A stretch of DNA of 64,000 nucleotides from Dipteris shenzhenensis (lineage: Eukaryota; Polypodiophyta; Polypodiopsida; Gleicheniales). Shown piece by piece: positions 1 through 10,646 of the stretch; positions within the stretch are counted from its first letter, which is position 1; each line of letters starts with the position of its first letter. A program made the translations under genes and the position numbers. Where the stretch lies: assembly GCA_047967505.1 (NCBI GenBank), contig CM106540.1, one strand, 5' to 3'. The notes beneath the pieces are model-generated. The model saw nothing but the letters and a program-made list of their open reading frames with translations. It searched no databases and was not told the DNA's origin.

Positions 1-130
1 AGAAAGAAACAGTCGAGAGGGATAGAAGATGAAGCAATTAAGTTTGTAGCTCGACTACACTATCAAGGTGAGAGCCACCATGGTGGTTAGCCTGAATTTT
101 GATTAAATCAAGAAGGCAGTACTACCTTGC

Positions 131-985
131 ATGGAAAGGAGTGATTGTAGGTGGTGGCATCTAAGATTCCCAGCCATGTTTGTGGTGGCGGCTAAGACCC
201 AACCATCGGGCTTGCAGTTACCAGCCACTACAGTGGCCCGCAATTACTCACCTTCTAGTTGTGCCACCACCGGGCTTGCATGCATGATTACTATGAGTGT
301 AATATATTACTAGTCACCGGGCTTGCATGGTCAGGAGAGTACTAGAGTGCATAGTAATGAGTGATTAGAGTTGATTAGGATTCATGATTTACTTTCGTGG
401 GAATTACTGCCCGGTGGTGGTGGCTCTCATCAGCCACATCTGTTGTGGCTACGATTCCATTGGGCTGGCAGTTAATTACCAGCCACCATCGTAGTGACCT
501 GCTCACCCACCACCGAGCTTAAGCATGCATGATCACTACGAGTACAATAAAAAGTACTAGTCACCAGGCTTGCATGCTCACTAGAGTACTAGAGTGCTTG
601 GTAATGAGTGATTAGACGTGATTAGGCTTCATGATTTAGTTTTGTGGGAATTACTTCCTGGTGGTGGTGGTTCTCATCAGCCACATCTATTGTAGCTACA
701 ATTCCACCAGGCTGGCAGTTGATTACCAGCCATCGCAGTGGCCTACTCACCACCACTAGGCTTAAGCATGCATGATAACTACTACGAGTGCAGTAAAAAT
801 TACTAGCCACCACTGGGCTTGCATGATCAATAGAGCTTTAATGATTGATTAGAGGTGATTAGGCTTCATGAATTATTGCCTGACAGTGGTGGCTCTTATC
901 AGCCACATCTACCGTAGCTAAGATTCCACCAGGCTGGCAGTTATTTACCAGCCATCGGAGTGGCATACTCACCCACCACATGGTG
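131..985. repeat. Tandem satellite, ~245-bp unit, about 3.5 copies
   Basis: Diverged direct copies follow each other. The anchor CATGATTTA followed by GTGGGAATTAC recurs near 383 and 630, and a decayed form lies near 868, giving a 238-247 bp period. Each unit carries GGTGGTGGCTCTCATCAGCC, a CAGCCA-rich block, ACTAGTCACC and GAGTGATTAGA. A partial earlier unit begins near 131. Short frames inside reflect the GTGG/CCACC composition and are not genes. Confidence 0.8.
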
Positions 986-2131
986 TCTGCTTCATGATTA
1001 TCGACCCATTTGGGGTGGCGCCTAAGATTCCATCGTGGTGGCCTGCAACTAATATGGATGGAACCCTGGGCTCCAACCACCACGGTGGCTCGAACTTTAT
1101 AATATATAAGATCCATGGCATTTGGCATTTTACTACATTGCTCTTATTCAGCCCTTCTCCACATGTTCTGCTACTTTGCTCCACTCCCCTCCTCTAGCTC
1201 TTTTCCGCCCCTGCTCTACTTTGCTCCACGCTCCCTTCTCTTGCCCTCGATGCACTATTATCTGCCTTCTCATATAAGGTGATTGCATTGCACTCACCTA
1301 GAGTAGAAATGCTGGCACTAGTGGAGACCCTTCGTTCTCACAGCCGATTCCCCCCATATCTGCATGTCACCACCTTAGATGACATGCTCACCTTTGGCCT
1401 CTTTATGGATGTGTTGTATGGGTTCCCTCTAGATGTTGACGAAGGCCTTAATATTTTCACAGCAGAGTACTCTCGACTTGTTGGGGGGGCCGTAATCTAA
1501 GTCCTGGCAATGTGCATGGTCTTTGGCCTCTCTATCGTCTCCTCCTTTGGCTCCCTAGAATTTTTTAATGCAACAAGCTAGATTGGTGGAAATACTGAGT
1601 TCTAAATATTCCCTCTTACTTGAGGCTCATAACCACTCAATGTAATCTTTTGGTCTCTAAGGCTCTCAATAATCTTTTGACTCACCAGATGTAATGTTTT
1701 GGTCTCTAAGGCTCTCAGCAATTGCTGAGTTTTTATTACATTTATGTAATCTCTTTTTGTTCAATTTGAGGCTCTCAGTCTGCACTGTTGTTATGAATTG
1801 CATTCTTTGAAGAAATATAAGTGTAGGCATAGAAAGTTGGACGTGATCAATCTAGTTCCTAGATGGTGCAATCCACCAACAATGATTTCATTATTAAAAT
1901 GATGTTTCATTTGCAATCCATAAGGATCATTTGAATGATGTTTTATTTGCAATCCATAGTCCATGATCATCATTTGAACGTGCAATCCTTATAGATTGAA
2001 AATATGATTGTTGCACTTGTATTTCTAACCTTGTAGCCTGTAATTCAAGTATTCAACTTGTATCCTTGTAAGTGGCAGCCACCGCTTTGCTGTTCTCTGT
2101 AGTCAAAATTTAAACAACTTCGCAAGGATTG
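986..2131. other. Intergenic, no recognised gene
   Basis: The sequence is CT-rich near 1140-1260. A plus-strand frame at 1279-1500 (73 codons) resembles nothing I know. Near 1625-1770 the phrase TCTCTAAGGCTCTCA recurs, and near 1885-1985 a ~38-bp phrase around TTTGCAATCCAT recurs three times. Confidence 0.5.
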
Positions 2132-2139
2132 TAGACATC

Positions 2140-2395
2140 CTCGGGGGGTGCACCACTAAGAAACCCTATGTACCACATGTGTTCAAAGGGTATTAAAAAA
2201 CCCCCTCAATTAAAATTTATCCCATAATAAAAACACCCCTCTTTACTTATAGACTGAGTGGATTTTTACAAAAATTGAATTAAAAACCCCTCTTGTTATT
2301 GTAATTCTGTTAAAATTTTCAAAAAGTTGGATTAAAATACCCCTCCTTTTGAATGCACATGGTACACTAAATTTTTTTAAGGTGAACCCCTCGAG
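2140..2395 (-). mobile_element. hAT-type MITE, copy 1
   Basis: This is a 256-bp non-coding element with imperfect inverted ends: CTCGGGGGGTGCACC at the left, GGTGAACCCCTCGAG at the right. Flanks are TAGACATC (2132-2139) and TAGGCATC (2396-2403), an 8-bp target duplication with one mismatch. Eight-base duplications are typical of hAT elements. The body matches the second copy at 4247-4506 in inverted orientation at about 80% by eye. Confidence 0.8.
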
Positions 2396-2403
2396 TAGGC
2401 ATC

Positions 2404-3777
2404 GCACTTGTTCTATAGAGTGTTGGCCTAGATCTGATGAGTTGTACGATCATCTCGAGCTACCTGTGCTATGCATCACTAGATATTTTCTTTTGTTCTA
2501 GTAGAAAATGACACAAAGTTAGTACCTCCACTAATGTTAATCACATCCTCCTATTAACCTGCGGCATCCTCCTTGCTAGGAAATGATTATAGGGTACCTT
2601 TTGTTGGATGTCCTGTACAATAATGGCATGGTCGAAGATCTCGGTCCATGTCGATCTTCAAAGACAAACTCAGATAGGCAAGAGAAACATCTTTTCACAT
2701 GAATTCAGTAGAGCAAAGAGGTGGTGAGGAACAAGGAGACACATCAGACTTGTGGTTATGGACAATTCGATGGCAAAGTTAAATCCTTAGGCGCTAGTTA
2801 TAGCCCAATTATCCAGTACCCATAGGCAGCTTCGTCTTTTACAAGTCATTGAATTCTTTAATAGTTGGGCAAGGGGATTATATAAGGATATAAGATTTCA
2901 TATGCACAAATTCACTTTCATGATCCTTGACACTCTTGATCATTTGTCATGCAACGGTATTCAGTGGGTCGATGGCTGGAAAGAGTTTTAATAAGGAAAA
3001 ATTTGTATGACACAGAAAACCATGAGAGAGCCCTCAGCAAAGCAATTAAACACCATCCCTGCAATCATCTATGCCACAGATTCGCTAACTCGAAACATTG
3101 ATTTTTGAGAGTTCACTTCGTTTGTCCACCATTGCTGGAGCCTTTCTCATCAAAACCTCTGCCCACTCAATCAAAAATTTCATGAGCAAGAAACTTCATG
3201 GCCACTGAGCTCTTTGATCATTGATTTTTCACTCTCAAATTCCCTTCAACCTACTCAACTTCTTGTAGTTTGTTGCGGTGGCTGATTCCCTAGACACCAT
3301 AGCAGATAATATGTAAGAGTTGCCAACCCATCTGTGTTTCCTCAACCCCAAAAAATTGTTACAATTCCTTTGTCGATTGCTTGTCACATCGATTCTAGCG
3401 TCTAATATTTAGCATGATTTTCTCAACAATCAGTCCTAAATTCTCTCGACAAAATCAAATCTCATTGCCAGCTTGATGGATTCAGACTGCTTCCTTTGAT
3501 TGCACAACTGGGCAAACCAAGCAATGTGTGAGACAACATCCTATCAGGGATACAAAGCACTTGCCACTAAAGAATTCCTTGTATTTTAAAATTACCTTAG
3601 CTTTTCATATTTTTAAGTTAGATTTTTAAAGCCTCTTTTTTAATTTCTTTTAACCATTAGCATCATGATACTTGGCTAAATCTCTTTTCAAAATTCTAAA
3701 ACTTGCTCTAGGTTGGTCATGTAAGAAGGTGCTTACGTGCACAAAAGCACTGCCCTTGAATATGGCAGACAAGGGTA
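2404..3777. other. Intergenic spacer, nothing recognised
   Basis: This is AT-rich sequence without a frame above 60 codons, inverted termini or conserved motif that I can see. It lies between the first MITE and the gag-only copia element. Confidence 0.5.
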
Positions 3778-4058
3778 TGTTTCACCTTTGCATGTTATGT
3801 AAGTCAAGCTATAATGTTCAAGTCAACAAGCACATATGTTAGTGGATCATCTAGGTTAGTAGATTAAGACATGATCATGCTAGCTTGAATAAAATATGAA
3901 TTGTCATGAATCGGTTGTAACACCATTTCAGTTGGCTATTTGAACGCAATGTTCACTCATGAGTACACACAGTACTTTTCCATCTCTTGGGTCTTCATCT
4001 TGGTTCTTTGATCGCTTCTCTTCCATCAGATTGTTCGAGTTTGTTTGTATTTCTGACA
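3778..4058 (+). repeat. 5' LTR of the gag-only copia element
   Basis: It matches 5713-5989 through shared phrases such as GTAAGTCAAGCTATAATGTT, TAGTGGATCATCTA, AATGTTCACTCATGA and TTGGGTCTTCATCTTG. It ends in CA directly before the primer-binding site. Confidence 0.8.
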
Positions 4059-4070
4059 TGGTATCAGAGC
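4059..4070 (+). other. Primer-binding site, tRNA-iMet
   Basis: TGGTATCAGAGC is complementary to the 3' end of plant initiator tRNA-Met and starts directly after the LTR. It is the usual minus-strand primer site of plant copia elements. Confidence 0.9.
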
Positions 4071-4246
4071 ATTGCACTAATTCTTGGACCAGACGATTGA
4101 ATAGAAGATGAGGCGATCACACAGTTTGATGATGATAGATGAAGATCCTTCATCAGATTGTCACTCAGAGAGATGGATAGATGTTACATTGCAAGTATTG
4201 AGGAACAGCGTAGAAGATCACTGCAACATGGAAGGTTAGTAAGGTC

Positions 4247-4506
4247 CTTGAGGGGTTCACCTCCCAAAATATTACTGTACTATGTGCATTCAAAAGGAGG
4301 GGTATTTTGATTCCACTTTTGGAAAATTTTTAACAGGTTTAAAATAATAGGAGGGGGTTTTTAATTCAACTTTAGAAAAAAATAATTAGTTCATAAGTAA
4401 AGAGGAGTGGTTTTATTGGTGGGGAAAAAGTTTTAGTTGAGGGCTTTCTTTAATACCCCTTGAACGCACGTGATACTTAGGATTCCTTAATTGTGCACCC
4501 CCTGAG
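4247..4506 (+). mobile_element. hAT-type MITE, copy 2, nested in the copia leader
   Basis: This is a 260-bp element starting CTTGAGGGGTTCACC and ending GTGCACCCCCTGAG. It is flanked by perfect 8-bp duplications GTAAGGTC at 4239-4246 and 4507-4514. It is non-coding, and inverted relative to the copy at 2140-2395. It sits between the primer-binding site and gag, so it inserted after the retroelement did. Confidence 0.88.
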
Positions 4507-4538
4507 GTAAGGTCTAAGCATAATCCTCCACAATTCCA

Positions 4539-4923
4539 ATGATGTCTCTTTTAGAATCAATGGAATCGCGCTTGACTGATCGCTTCAATGGTGAGAACTA
4601 ACATTTGCAGAAGTTGTGCATGAAGACAACGCTACAAGTGAAAGATCTTTGGAAGATCGTGACAGGAGATGAGGACAAGCCACCAAAAGAGGATGCTGAT
4701 AAATACACAGCGTGGAAGAAAAAGGATACTAGACCCAAATTTTTCAATCTACCATCATCGACTGGAAAACACTCAATTGCTATGCGGTAGTACTGCAGAA
4801 ACGTTAAAACAAGCCTACGATATCGTAGCTACCCTCTACCAAACCAAGTCCATAGCCTTGAATGTTCCTGCACAAAGAATATCAATATTAAATTTCAAGT
4901 AATCTCACGAAAGCACTGTATTA
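4539..4923 (+). pseudogene. copia gag, N-terminal remnant
   Basis: An ATG at 4539 opens a frame reading MMSLLESMESRLTDRFNGEN, then an in-frame TAA at about 4599 where family members have Tyr. The same frame continues with LCMKTTLQVKDLWKIV, the start of the gag polyprotein domain (DUF4219/UBN2 type). A frame change near 4780 is needed to continue into the TAETLKQAYDIV segment. The frame is then cut by the MITE at 4924. In intact elements this protein packages the RNA; this copy cannot be translated through. Confidence 0.7.
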
Positions 4924-5144
4924 GAGAATTTGGGAATTTTCACATAGTTTGGGAATTCCCAACATGGTTAAGATTTGGCCATATGGTCAAATCTTAACTC
5001 CTTACTTCAAAGTGGTATCCACCCTTAACACTACATTACGGAATCCTCCTAAGGACCACTTTCAAATAAGGGGTTAAGATTTAGCCACATGGCCAAATCT
5101 TAAGCCCTTATTTGAAAAAGGGACTTGGGAGATTCCCAAATTCT
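4924..5144. mobile_element. PIF/Harbinger-like MITE with internal palindromes
   Basis: A 221-bp insertion in the gag frame. The ends are inverted (AGAATTTGGGAAT left, ATTCCCAAATTCT right), and TTA flanks both sides (4921-4923, 5145-5147), as for PIF/Harbinger elements. Inside are two near-perfect palindromes built on TTAAGATTTGGCC and its complement, near 4968-4998 and 5073-5103, so the single strand could fold into tandem hairpins. It has no coding content. Confidence 0.7.
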
Positions 5145-5147
5145 TTA

Positions 5148-5600
5148 ATATCTTGTTCGAAGTTGAAGGCGTTAATAGATCAAATTGCTTCTATTGGAAC
5201 AATTGTTATAGAAGACGAAATGTGTATAATGCTTCTCAATAGTATGCCTGAAATGTATGAACATATGACTATGATGTTAAGATATATCTTAGGTGAAATG
5301 CAGTTCAAAGCGTTGACAAGCATACTTTTGCAAGAGGAGATATGCCAAAAGCAGCAAGGACCCATGCTAGATTCAACCAAGACAATGGCTCTCTTTGCAG
5401 GGTCAAAGGAATGCAAGAACAAAACATCTCCAATGCAAGTCTTAGTTCCTGGAATGCAAGCACCTCTTCTCAAGTTGACATGAGTAAGAGACAATGCTTC
5501 TACTGCGGGAAGCTATAACATTTTGCACATAATGGTAGAAAGAAGATGGAAGACTTGAAGCTCGAGAGGACATTTGCAAATGCAACCTCGACGGATAAAG
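5148..5600 (+). pseudogene. copia gag, C-terminal remnant with damaged zinc knuckle
   Basis: After the MITE the gag frame resumes with the helix-rich UBN2 segment (MLLNSMPEMYEHMTMMLRY, then LTSILLQEEICQKQ). It stops at 5482. About 10 bases on, another frame encodes a knuckle-like CFYCG..HFAHN, but the last Cys of the CCHC set is lost and a stop interrupts it. No protease or pol sequence follows; the 3' LTR starts about 110 bp later. Confidence 0.7.
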
Positions 5601-5712
5601 ATTCGAATCTAAAATTCTTCTAGACCTGCATTCGAAGAAGATTGTTAGAAAGAAGTTTGTTAGATAGATTGCTAGTAGAGCTGAAAGGAGATAAGATTGA
5701 TTTACAAGAGCA

Positions 5713-5989
5713 TGTTAGAATGTGTTGTGTAAGTCAAGCTATAATGTTTAAGTCAAGCATGTATGCTAGTGGATCATCTACATTAGTAGATTAAGACTTG
5801 ATCACGTTAGCTTGAATAAGATATGAATCGTCATGAATCTGTCTTGTAATTCCATTTCAGTCGGCTTGGCTTTTTGAATGCAATGTTCACTCATGAATAC
5901 ACACAATATTTTTCCATTTCTTGGGTCTTCATCTTGCTTTGATCTCTTCTCTTGCATCAGATTGTTCGAGTCTACTTGTATTTCAAACA
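5713..5989 (+). repeat. 3' LTR of the gag-only copia element
   Basis: It begins TGTTAGAATG and ends ...TTTCAAACA, matching the 5' LTR with scattered substitutions and small indels. The divergence is clearly visible by eye, so the insertion is not recent. A purine run (GAAAGGAGATAAG) shortly upstream may be the polypurine tract. Confidence 0.78.
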
Positions 5990-7499
5990 TGCTTTTGTTC
6001 TAGTGACAGTAATGCTATCAATTTATCTTTCACCTAACACATTGTGGATAAAGCCATTTTGAAATTCTTTCTTTTTGTAGGGCAATATTTGATTACAGAA
6101 AATGGGGATTCATATTGCCAGATCTTCTCTATGCTGCATGCAATGACATGAATGAATTTACGACTCTTTTAATAGATCTCATATGGACATGGTACTCTCT
6201 TTCTCTCTCTCTCATGGCCATCACCTGGCCATCATTACATCTTACTAGGATTAGAACTAATTTTGGAGCACTTCTAACATCCACCACTTTATTTATGCTC
6301 TTGCAAAGCATTAATAAATCTTTTTGAAGTTCTGAATTTAGAAACATACATTGCTCCTCCTCGGCTTCTACCTACAAACAAGAAAGTTCATTAAATTCAT
6401 CTTTCTATATATTATCTTGAAATAAAACAACTTAGAAACGTGTTAACAACCTCTTTGAAATATGAAAAGCAAAGACAAGGTTAAGGTTTGTGAGTAGGAT
6501 ATTTTGTGATTTTTAAATGTAAAATTGTGATCATAATCATCCTCTGAGGAATGATTTCTGTTCTCTTTATCACTCTCTATGTCCTCATCACCAACACTCT
6601 CTTTATCCCCAGTACTAGCAGCATTCAATTCTTCTTCATCACTCTCTATCTCATCATCATGACCAACATTGAGATTCTCTTCATCATTCTCTGTCGCTAT
6701 AAAATTTCCATCAAGTCAAGCAAAATACCGCCACTTTTAGAGGAATCGATTAGTAAATCCTTTGATGATGATGGTATCTAGGGACTACTTGCACTTCTAG
6801 CATTAGATGCAACCCCATGGCATTCCTTTTTTTATTACTTTGTAGATCAAGGTGTATGCTCTTCATCAACAAGATGAAAAGATTCCAAAGTGTGTATCTT
6901 CAAGCCACATCCTCTTTTACCTCTCTTTCATCTCTCCTCATTGCATACACACCATTATATATCTTAATAAGCTCATTAATGTATTGGTTTTCAAAAACAC
7001 AAAGCATGGCTTCACATGAAGGTAAATAATTGGCAAGTTGGTATTTGGTGTTGTGGATTGAATACTCTAACTTTTGCCTCACAACATCAGACTACATGAT
7101 TTCATTTGACATGTACTAATTTCTCATCACGAGATACCACATCACCATTTGAGTGATGCCTAGACTCCTTGCTCTTTCTCTTTAAGATAAGAGGCTATTG
7201 AGACAAGTTTTTTTCAACAAGGAAGCCACAAATAAACATCAATGATAGCTTTAGCTCTACTGATGATGCTATTGTTATTTTTGAAGAAAGCCAAATACCT
7301 TTTCTTTTGGAAATTCCAACACACTAGACATCCGTAATAGATCCATCTAAAAGTATAACCATAAAAACAAAGGGATCACAACCTTTAGAATTATCACAAT
7401 TGGAGGAGACATGCAATAATATAAATCCAATTAACACAATGCAATGAGGTAATTTGAATTTTAGGATGGTCCATAATTGTGTTCTATATAAATTGAATG
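5990..7499. other. Intergenic; possible decayed minus-strand frame, unrecognised
   Basis: A short TC run lies near 6200. On the minus strand around 6443-7082 acidic frames occur (for example ESDKENRNHSSEDDYDHN), interrupted by stops. They could be a decayed transposase tail, but no family motif is visible. Confidence 0.3.
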
Positions 7500-8280
7500 A
7501 AAATGCAAAAAAGAAAAACCGATAGGTCTCAAAATAATCGCAATACGATAAGATAGTTTCAACATCAATGGAGGTGCCCTAATCATGTTGTAATGATCTT
7601 AACAAAAAGTCAAATAATTAAAACCCAATAGGTCTTGGAATCATCATGAAGTGATAAGGGAGTTTCATGATTGATGGAGGAGACCTAAATCCAAATGCAA
7701 AATCAAATTAAAAAAACCTGTTGGATCTTGAAATCATTATAGCAGGATAAGGAACATTAGGACAGAGGAGGGGCCCTAATCAGTTTGTGGGGATCTAAAT
7801 AAAAAAGTGAATTAAAAAACCCAAGAGGTCTCAAAATTATCACAATGTGGTAAGGGATGATGTAGGGGCCCTAATCAAGTTGTGATGATTCTAGGTTTAA
7901 AATAAAATTTAAAAAGCCCAAAAGGTCTTTGAATCATCATAATGCAATAGGGAAATTTCAAAATAGATGCAGGGATCCTAATCACATTGCAATGATTTGA
8001 ACAACAAATAAAACAAGAGGAAGGATGTTAATCACAATGCAAATAAGAAAACCTAATAGGTCTTAAAATCATCACAATGCGATAAGGAGATCTTAGGATC
8101 AAACGAGGGGCTCTAATCACATTGTGATGATCTGAACAAAAAGGCAAATAAGAAAGAACCAACCAACAAGTCTTAGAATGATACACACTGTGATGACTAA
8201 ATAATAAACATAATAAAAAGAATTTAGTTTAAAACAGATGGAGGTACCTATTATCATGTATGGAAAAAAAAACCCAATAG
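7500..8280. repeat. Minisatellite, ~100-bp unit, about 7 diverged copies
   Basis: Each unit contains CCAATAGGTCTT, an AATCATCACAATGCGATAAGG block, GATGGAGGGGCCCTAATCAC and a TTGTGATGATCTGAAC block. Units start near 7524, 7631, 7723, 7827, 7924, 8059 and 8170, so spacing varies from about 93 to 135 bp. Confidence 0.8.
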
Positions 8281-8510
8281 GTTCTAATCAGTAGTGTACC
8301 ATGTTGGAAGAACAATCAAAGGGAGTGGAACTCATAACTATGAAAATCCCAACGTGGCTTTGAATCGGTAGAATACCGTGTTGAAAGAACAATCAAAGGG
8401 GGTGGATATCTAAAATATGAAAAACCTTATAGGATTTGGAACCAATAAAGTATCATGTTGGAAGAATGGAGGAAGAACGATCAAATGGGGTGGAGCTTGC
8501 AGAGTTTAGA
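8281..8510. repeat. Minisatellite, ~77-bp unit, three copies
   Basis: Three units share the core CATGTTGGAAGAACAATCAA followed by GGGGTGGA, starting near 8280, 8355 and 8433. They abut the ~100-bp array and share its leading CCAATAGG phrase, so the two arrays may have a common origin. Confidence 0.7.
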
Positions 8511-9451
8511 GGAAGTGGTTTGGGAAGTGACATAGGTGAGAGAGGGTGGAGCTCATAGAGGTTACATGGAAGACCATGGGATAGCCACATTTTATTTGCT
8601 CATCTCATTCTTTGTGTGCTTATAATTGATTAGTACATCCTTGTTTTAGAACAATGTAATATATACTAGTATCCCATCATCTATTAAACTTGTGATCATT
8701 TGAAATGACAAATCTGAGCACAACTACTCTCATGGCACCATCCATGTTTTAAAAAGAGAAACATGTTAAAAGATTCATCATTTTGCAAGACCATACTACC
8801 TATGTCCACTCTTAACACCAAAAATGTTGTTGAAATACATTTGATTTAAAAAACCGACTATATAAGGAATGTGTTAACAAATTTTGTATTCATACTAGAG
8901 TAAATAAATATTATCACATTTATAATGACACCTTTGATTCATAATACCATCCATGTAGGGGACATGTTAACAAAATTTGTATTACATGTCAAAGCAGAAT
9001 ACATACTACCTACACAAACTATACTATATCCCAGTGCAAAGGCCTACATGGACTCAAAAATGCAATGACATAAATAAACTTGTTTCATCATCCATTCTAG
9101 AAGCAAAAAGACTTGATAGTAGCCATCCTACTAGATTCTTCATCAGTGAAGGCTTGCATTGACTTAGAAATGCAACAAAGCCGAGTCCATGCATGTTGAT
9201 TGTAGTTCCAAGTTGATGCAAAGCATCGTTATATCATCCCTTGTAGAATCTCAAAAGAATTGATAGAAACAATTGATCGTGTTAGAGACTCGGTCTAGCC
9301 ATGCGATCATGAGAAAAGGAGCCATCCCTCTACATATCCATCAGTGAAGCAACAACCATGGCATTCTTCTGGTCTTTTACATGTTGTATTGAGTTTGAAA
9401 CATGGATTTTCATTCTTGCATACTCTTGTTTTAATAAAATCAAATGTAGTA
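8511..9451. other. Intergenic, no gene recognised
   Basis: The phrase ACACC..TTTGATTCATAAT..CACCATCCATG recurs loosely near 8730 and 8945. A pair of related sentences around CTAGAAGCAAAAAGACTTGAT and TAGAATCTCAAAAGAATTGAT occurs near 9100 and 9240. There is no convincing frame. Confidence 0.4.
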
Positions 9452-9456
9452 TATAG

Positions 9457-10195
9457 TGTAAGAAAACAATACGCCTGTGCTCAACAGATAATAGGATCTC
9501 GTACGCAAGAGAGAAAAATAGATAGTATGGAGAATCAAAAATTTGATTACTGTAAAACTGATACAATAGACGGCGTTGCCTCCCAGCCGTGCGCTCCTGT
9601 GAAAGAAGATTTGATGGCAAGCTGGAAACAGTAGAAGACGGAGGCTGGATGCTAAGGAATCAGGGTTGCTATAGCCAGTGATGAAATGGGCTTCATGGGC
9701 TTGCTCTTATATAGCCACCACAAGTAGTCGGTTGGAGCCAATTGGGTGACCAACCCAGTCCACCCAAAACTGTCGACTGGGGGTTGGTCTCGAAATAGGC
9801 CACCGACCACACGATAGAACCGATGCACAAAATAGAGCAACTAACCTACGGACTCCGTTTGGCCCACAGCCATCCAGGATCATCTGGGACTCCAAATGGG
9901 CCCCGCAACTCGAGAGTGGGCTACCCCAGGAAATGCTCCATCTACCCTCAGTGCGGTCAGTCATGGGATGCCTTCCCGCACTTGAATGTAGCCTAGTTGG
10001 CAGTGTGCCAACTCTATCTGAAGCTGTCCAGCCATCAAGCCACACATGGCCCCCATCTGGTGTCCAAACCAAGACCTACTGGATAACCGAGCTACTCAAA
10101 TGCCTTCTCCTCATATGGGGGGCTTATAAGTAGAGTTAGCTGGTTCCCGTGTAGTTACACGAGAGTGGAGCATTGATATCTAACACCCCCCCTCA
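9457..10195 (-). repeat. 3' LTR, copia family A
   Basis: A 739-bp LTR, reading TGTTAGATATCAATGC... to ...TTTTCTTACA on the minus strand. The polypurine tract GGACATTGAGGGGGGG lies directly upstream (plus 10196-10211). A TATATAAG box on the element's sense strand lies near 9710-9717. It matches 20125-20856 and 45360-46093. Long frames within it are incidental. Confidence 0.88.
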
Positions 10196-10244
10196 ATGTC
10201 CACCCGCAATTGAACTTACTTTTTTGGCCAAATGCCAAGTCGAT

Positions 10245-10646
10245 TCAGATACGTTCAAATATGAAATTTGAAACTACCTTACCATTTGCAGTGGGAAGGG
10301 CAGTGATATACTGAGTGGCTACCAAAAGATACTTCTTTTTGCAGGCAATCATGGGCAAGGGCCCAACAAAATCTATTCCCCACTTCTGAAACGGATGGAT
10401 GGACATCACTGGGTGATGTTGCCCAGGACGCAAATCCTTCCTACCAAAGAATTGGCATGGTTCACAGGTTTTGCAATACAAAGTGACATCGTTGAACAAG
10501 GTCAACCAATAGTATCCAGCATGTAAAATCTTCTTAGTTGTATAGTCACTGGCATAGTGGCCTCCACAAAATCCATCATGATAATGCTTCAATACCTTAG
10601 GCACTTCATCTGCATCAATGGCCCGTCTTAGTACCCCATCCCTGCC
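10245..10646 (-). pseudogene. gypsy integrase, N-terminal zinc domain and start of core
   Basis: The integrase zinc-binding pattern H-x3-H...C-x2-C is visible as HYHDGFCGGHYASDY followed by CKTCEPCQ. The start of the catalytic core follows in WGIDFVGPLP with the first catalytic Asp. A stop separates it from the upstream linker (TLLDGVLYR). The frame ends after GKVVSNFIFERI, so the second Asp, the Glu and the C-terminal domain are absent. The enzyme inserts element DNA into the host genome; this one cannot be active. Confidence 0.85.

Larger units (their letters stand above)
3778..5989 (+). mobile_element. Non-autonomous copia element (gag only) with two nested MITEs
   Basis: Two similar LTRs of about 280 bp flank a 1.65-kb interior. 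The 5' LTR is followed at once by a tRNA-iMet binding site. The interior has only gag remnants and a damaged zinc knuckle; protease, integrase, reverse transcriptase and RNase H are absent. Two DNA elements (4247-4506 and 4924-5144) are inserted inside. I could not see a matching target duplication at the outer ends, and the 5' LTR start is uncertain by about 15 bp. Any mobility would have depended on enzymes supplied by other elements (inference). Confidence 0.75.

Noticed and set aside
1279-1500. 73-codon plus-strand frame as a small host gene
   Set aside because: No homology I can name and no supporting promoter or splice signals.
7500-8280. Regularly spaced repeats considered as a CRISPR array
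   Set aside because: Units are ~100 bp, diverged throughout, without short identical repeats and unique spacers, and the sequence is eukaryotic.
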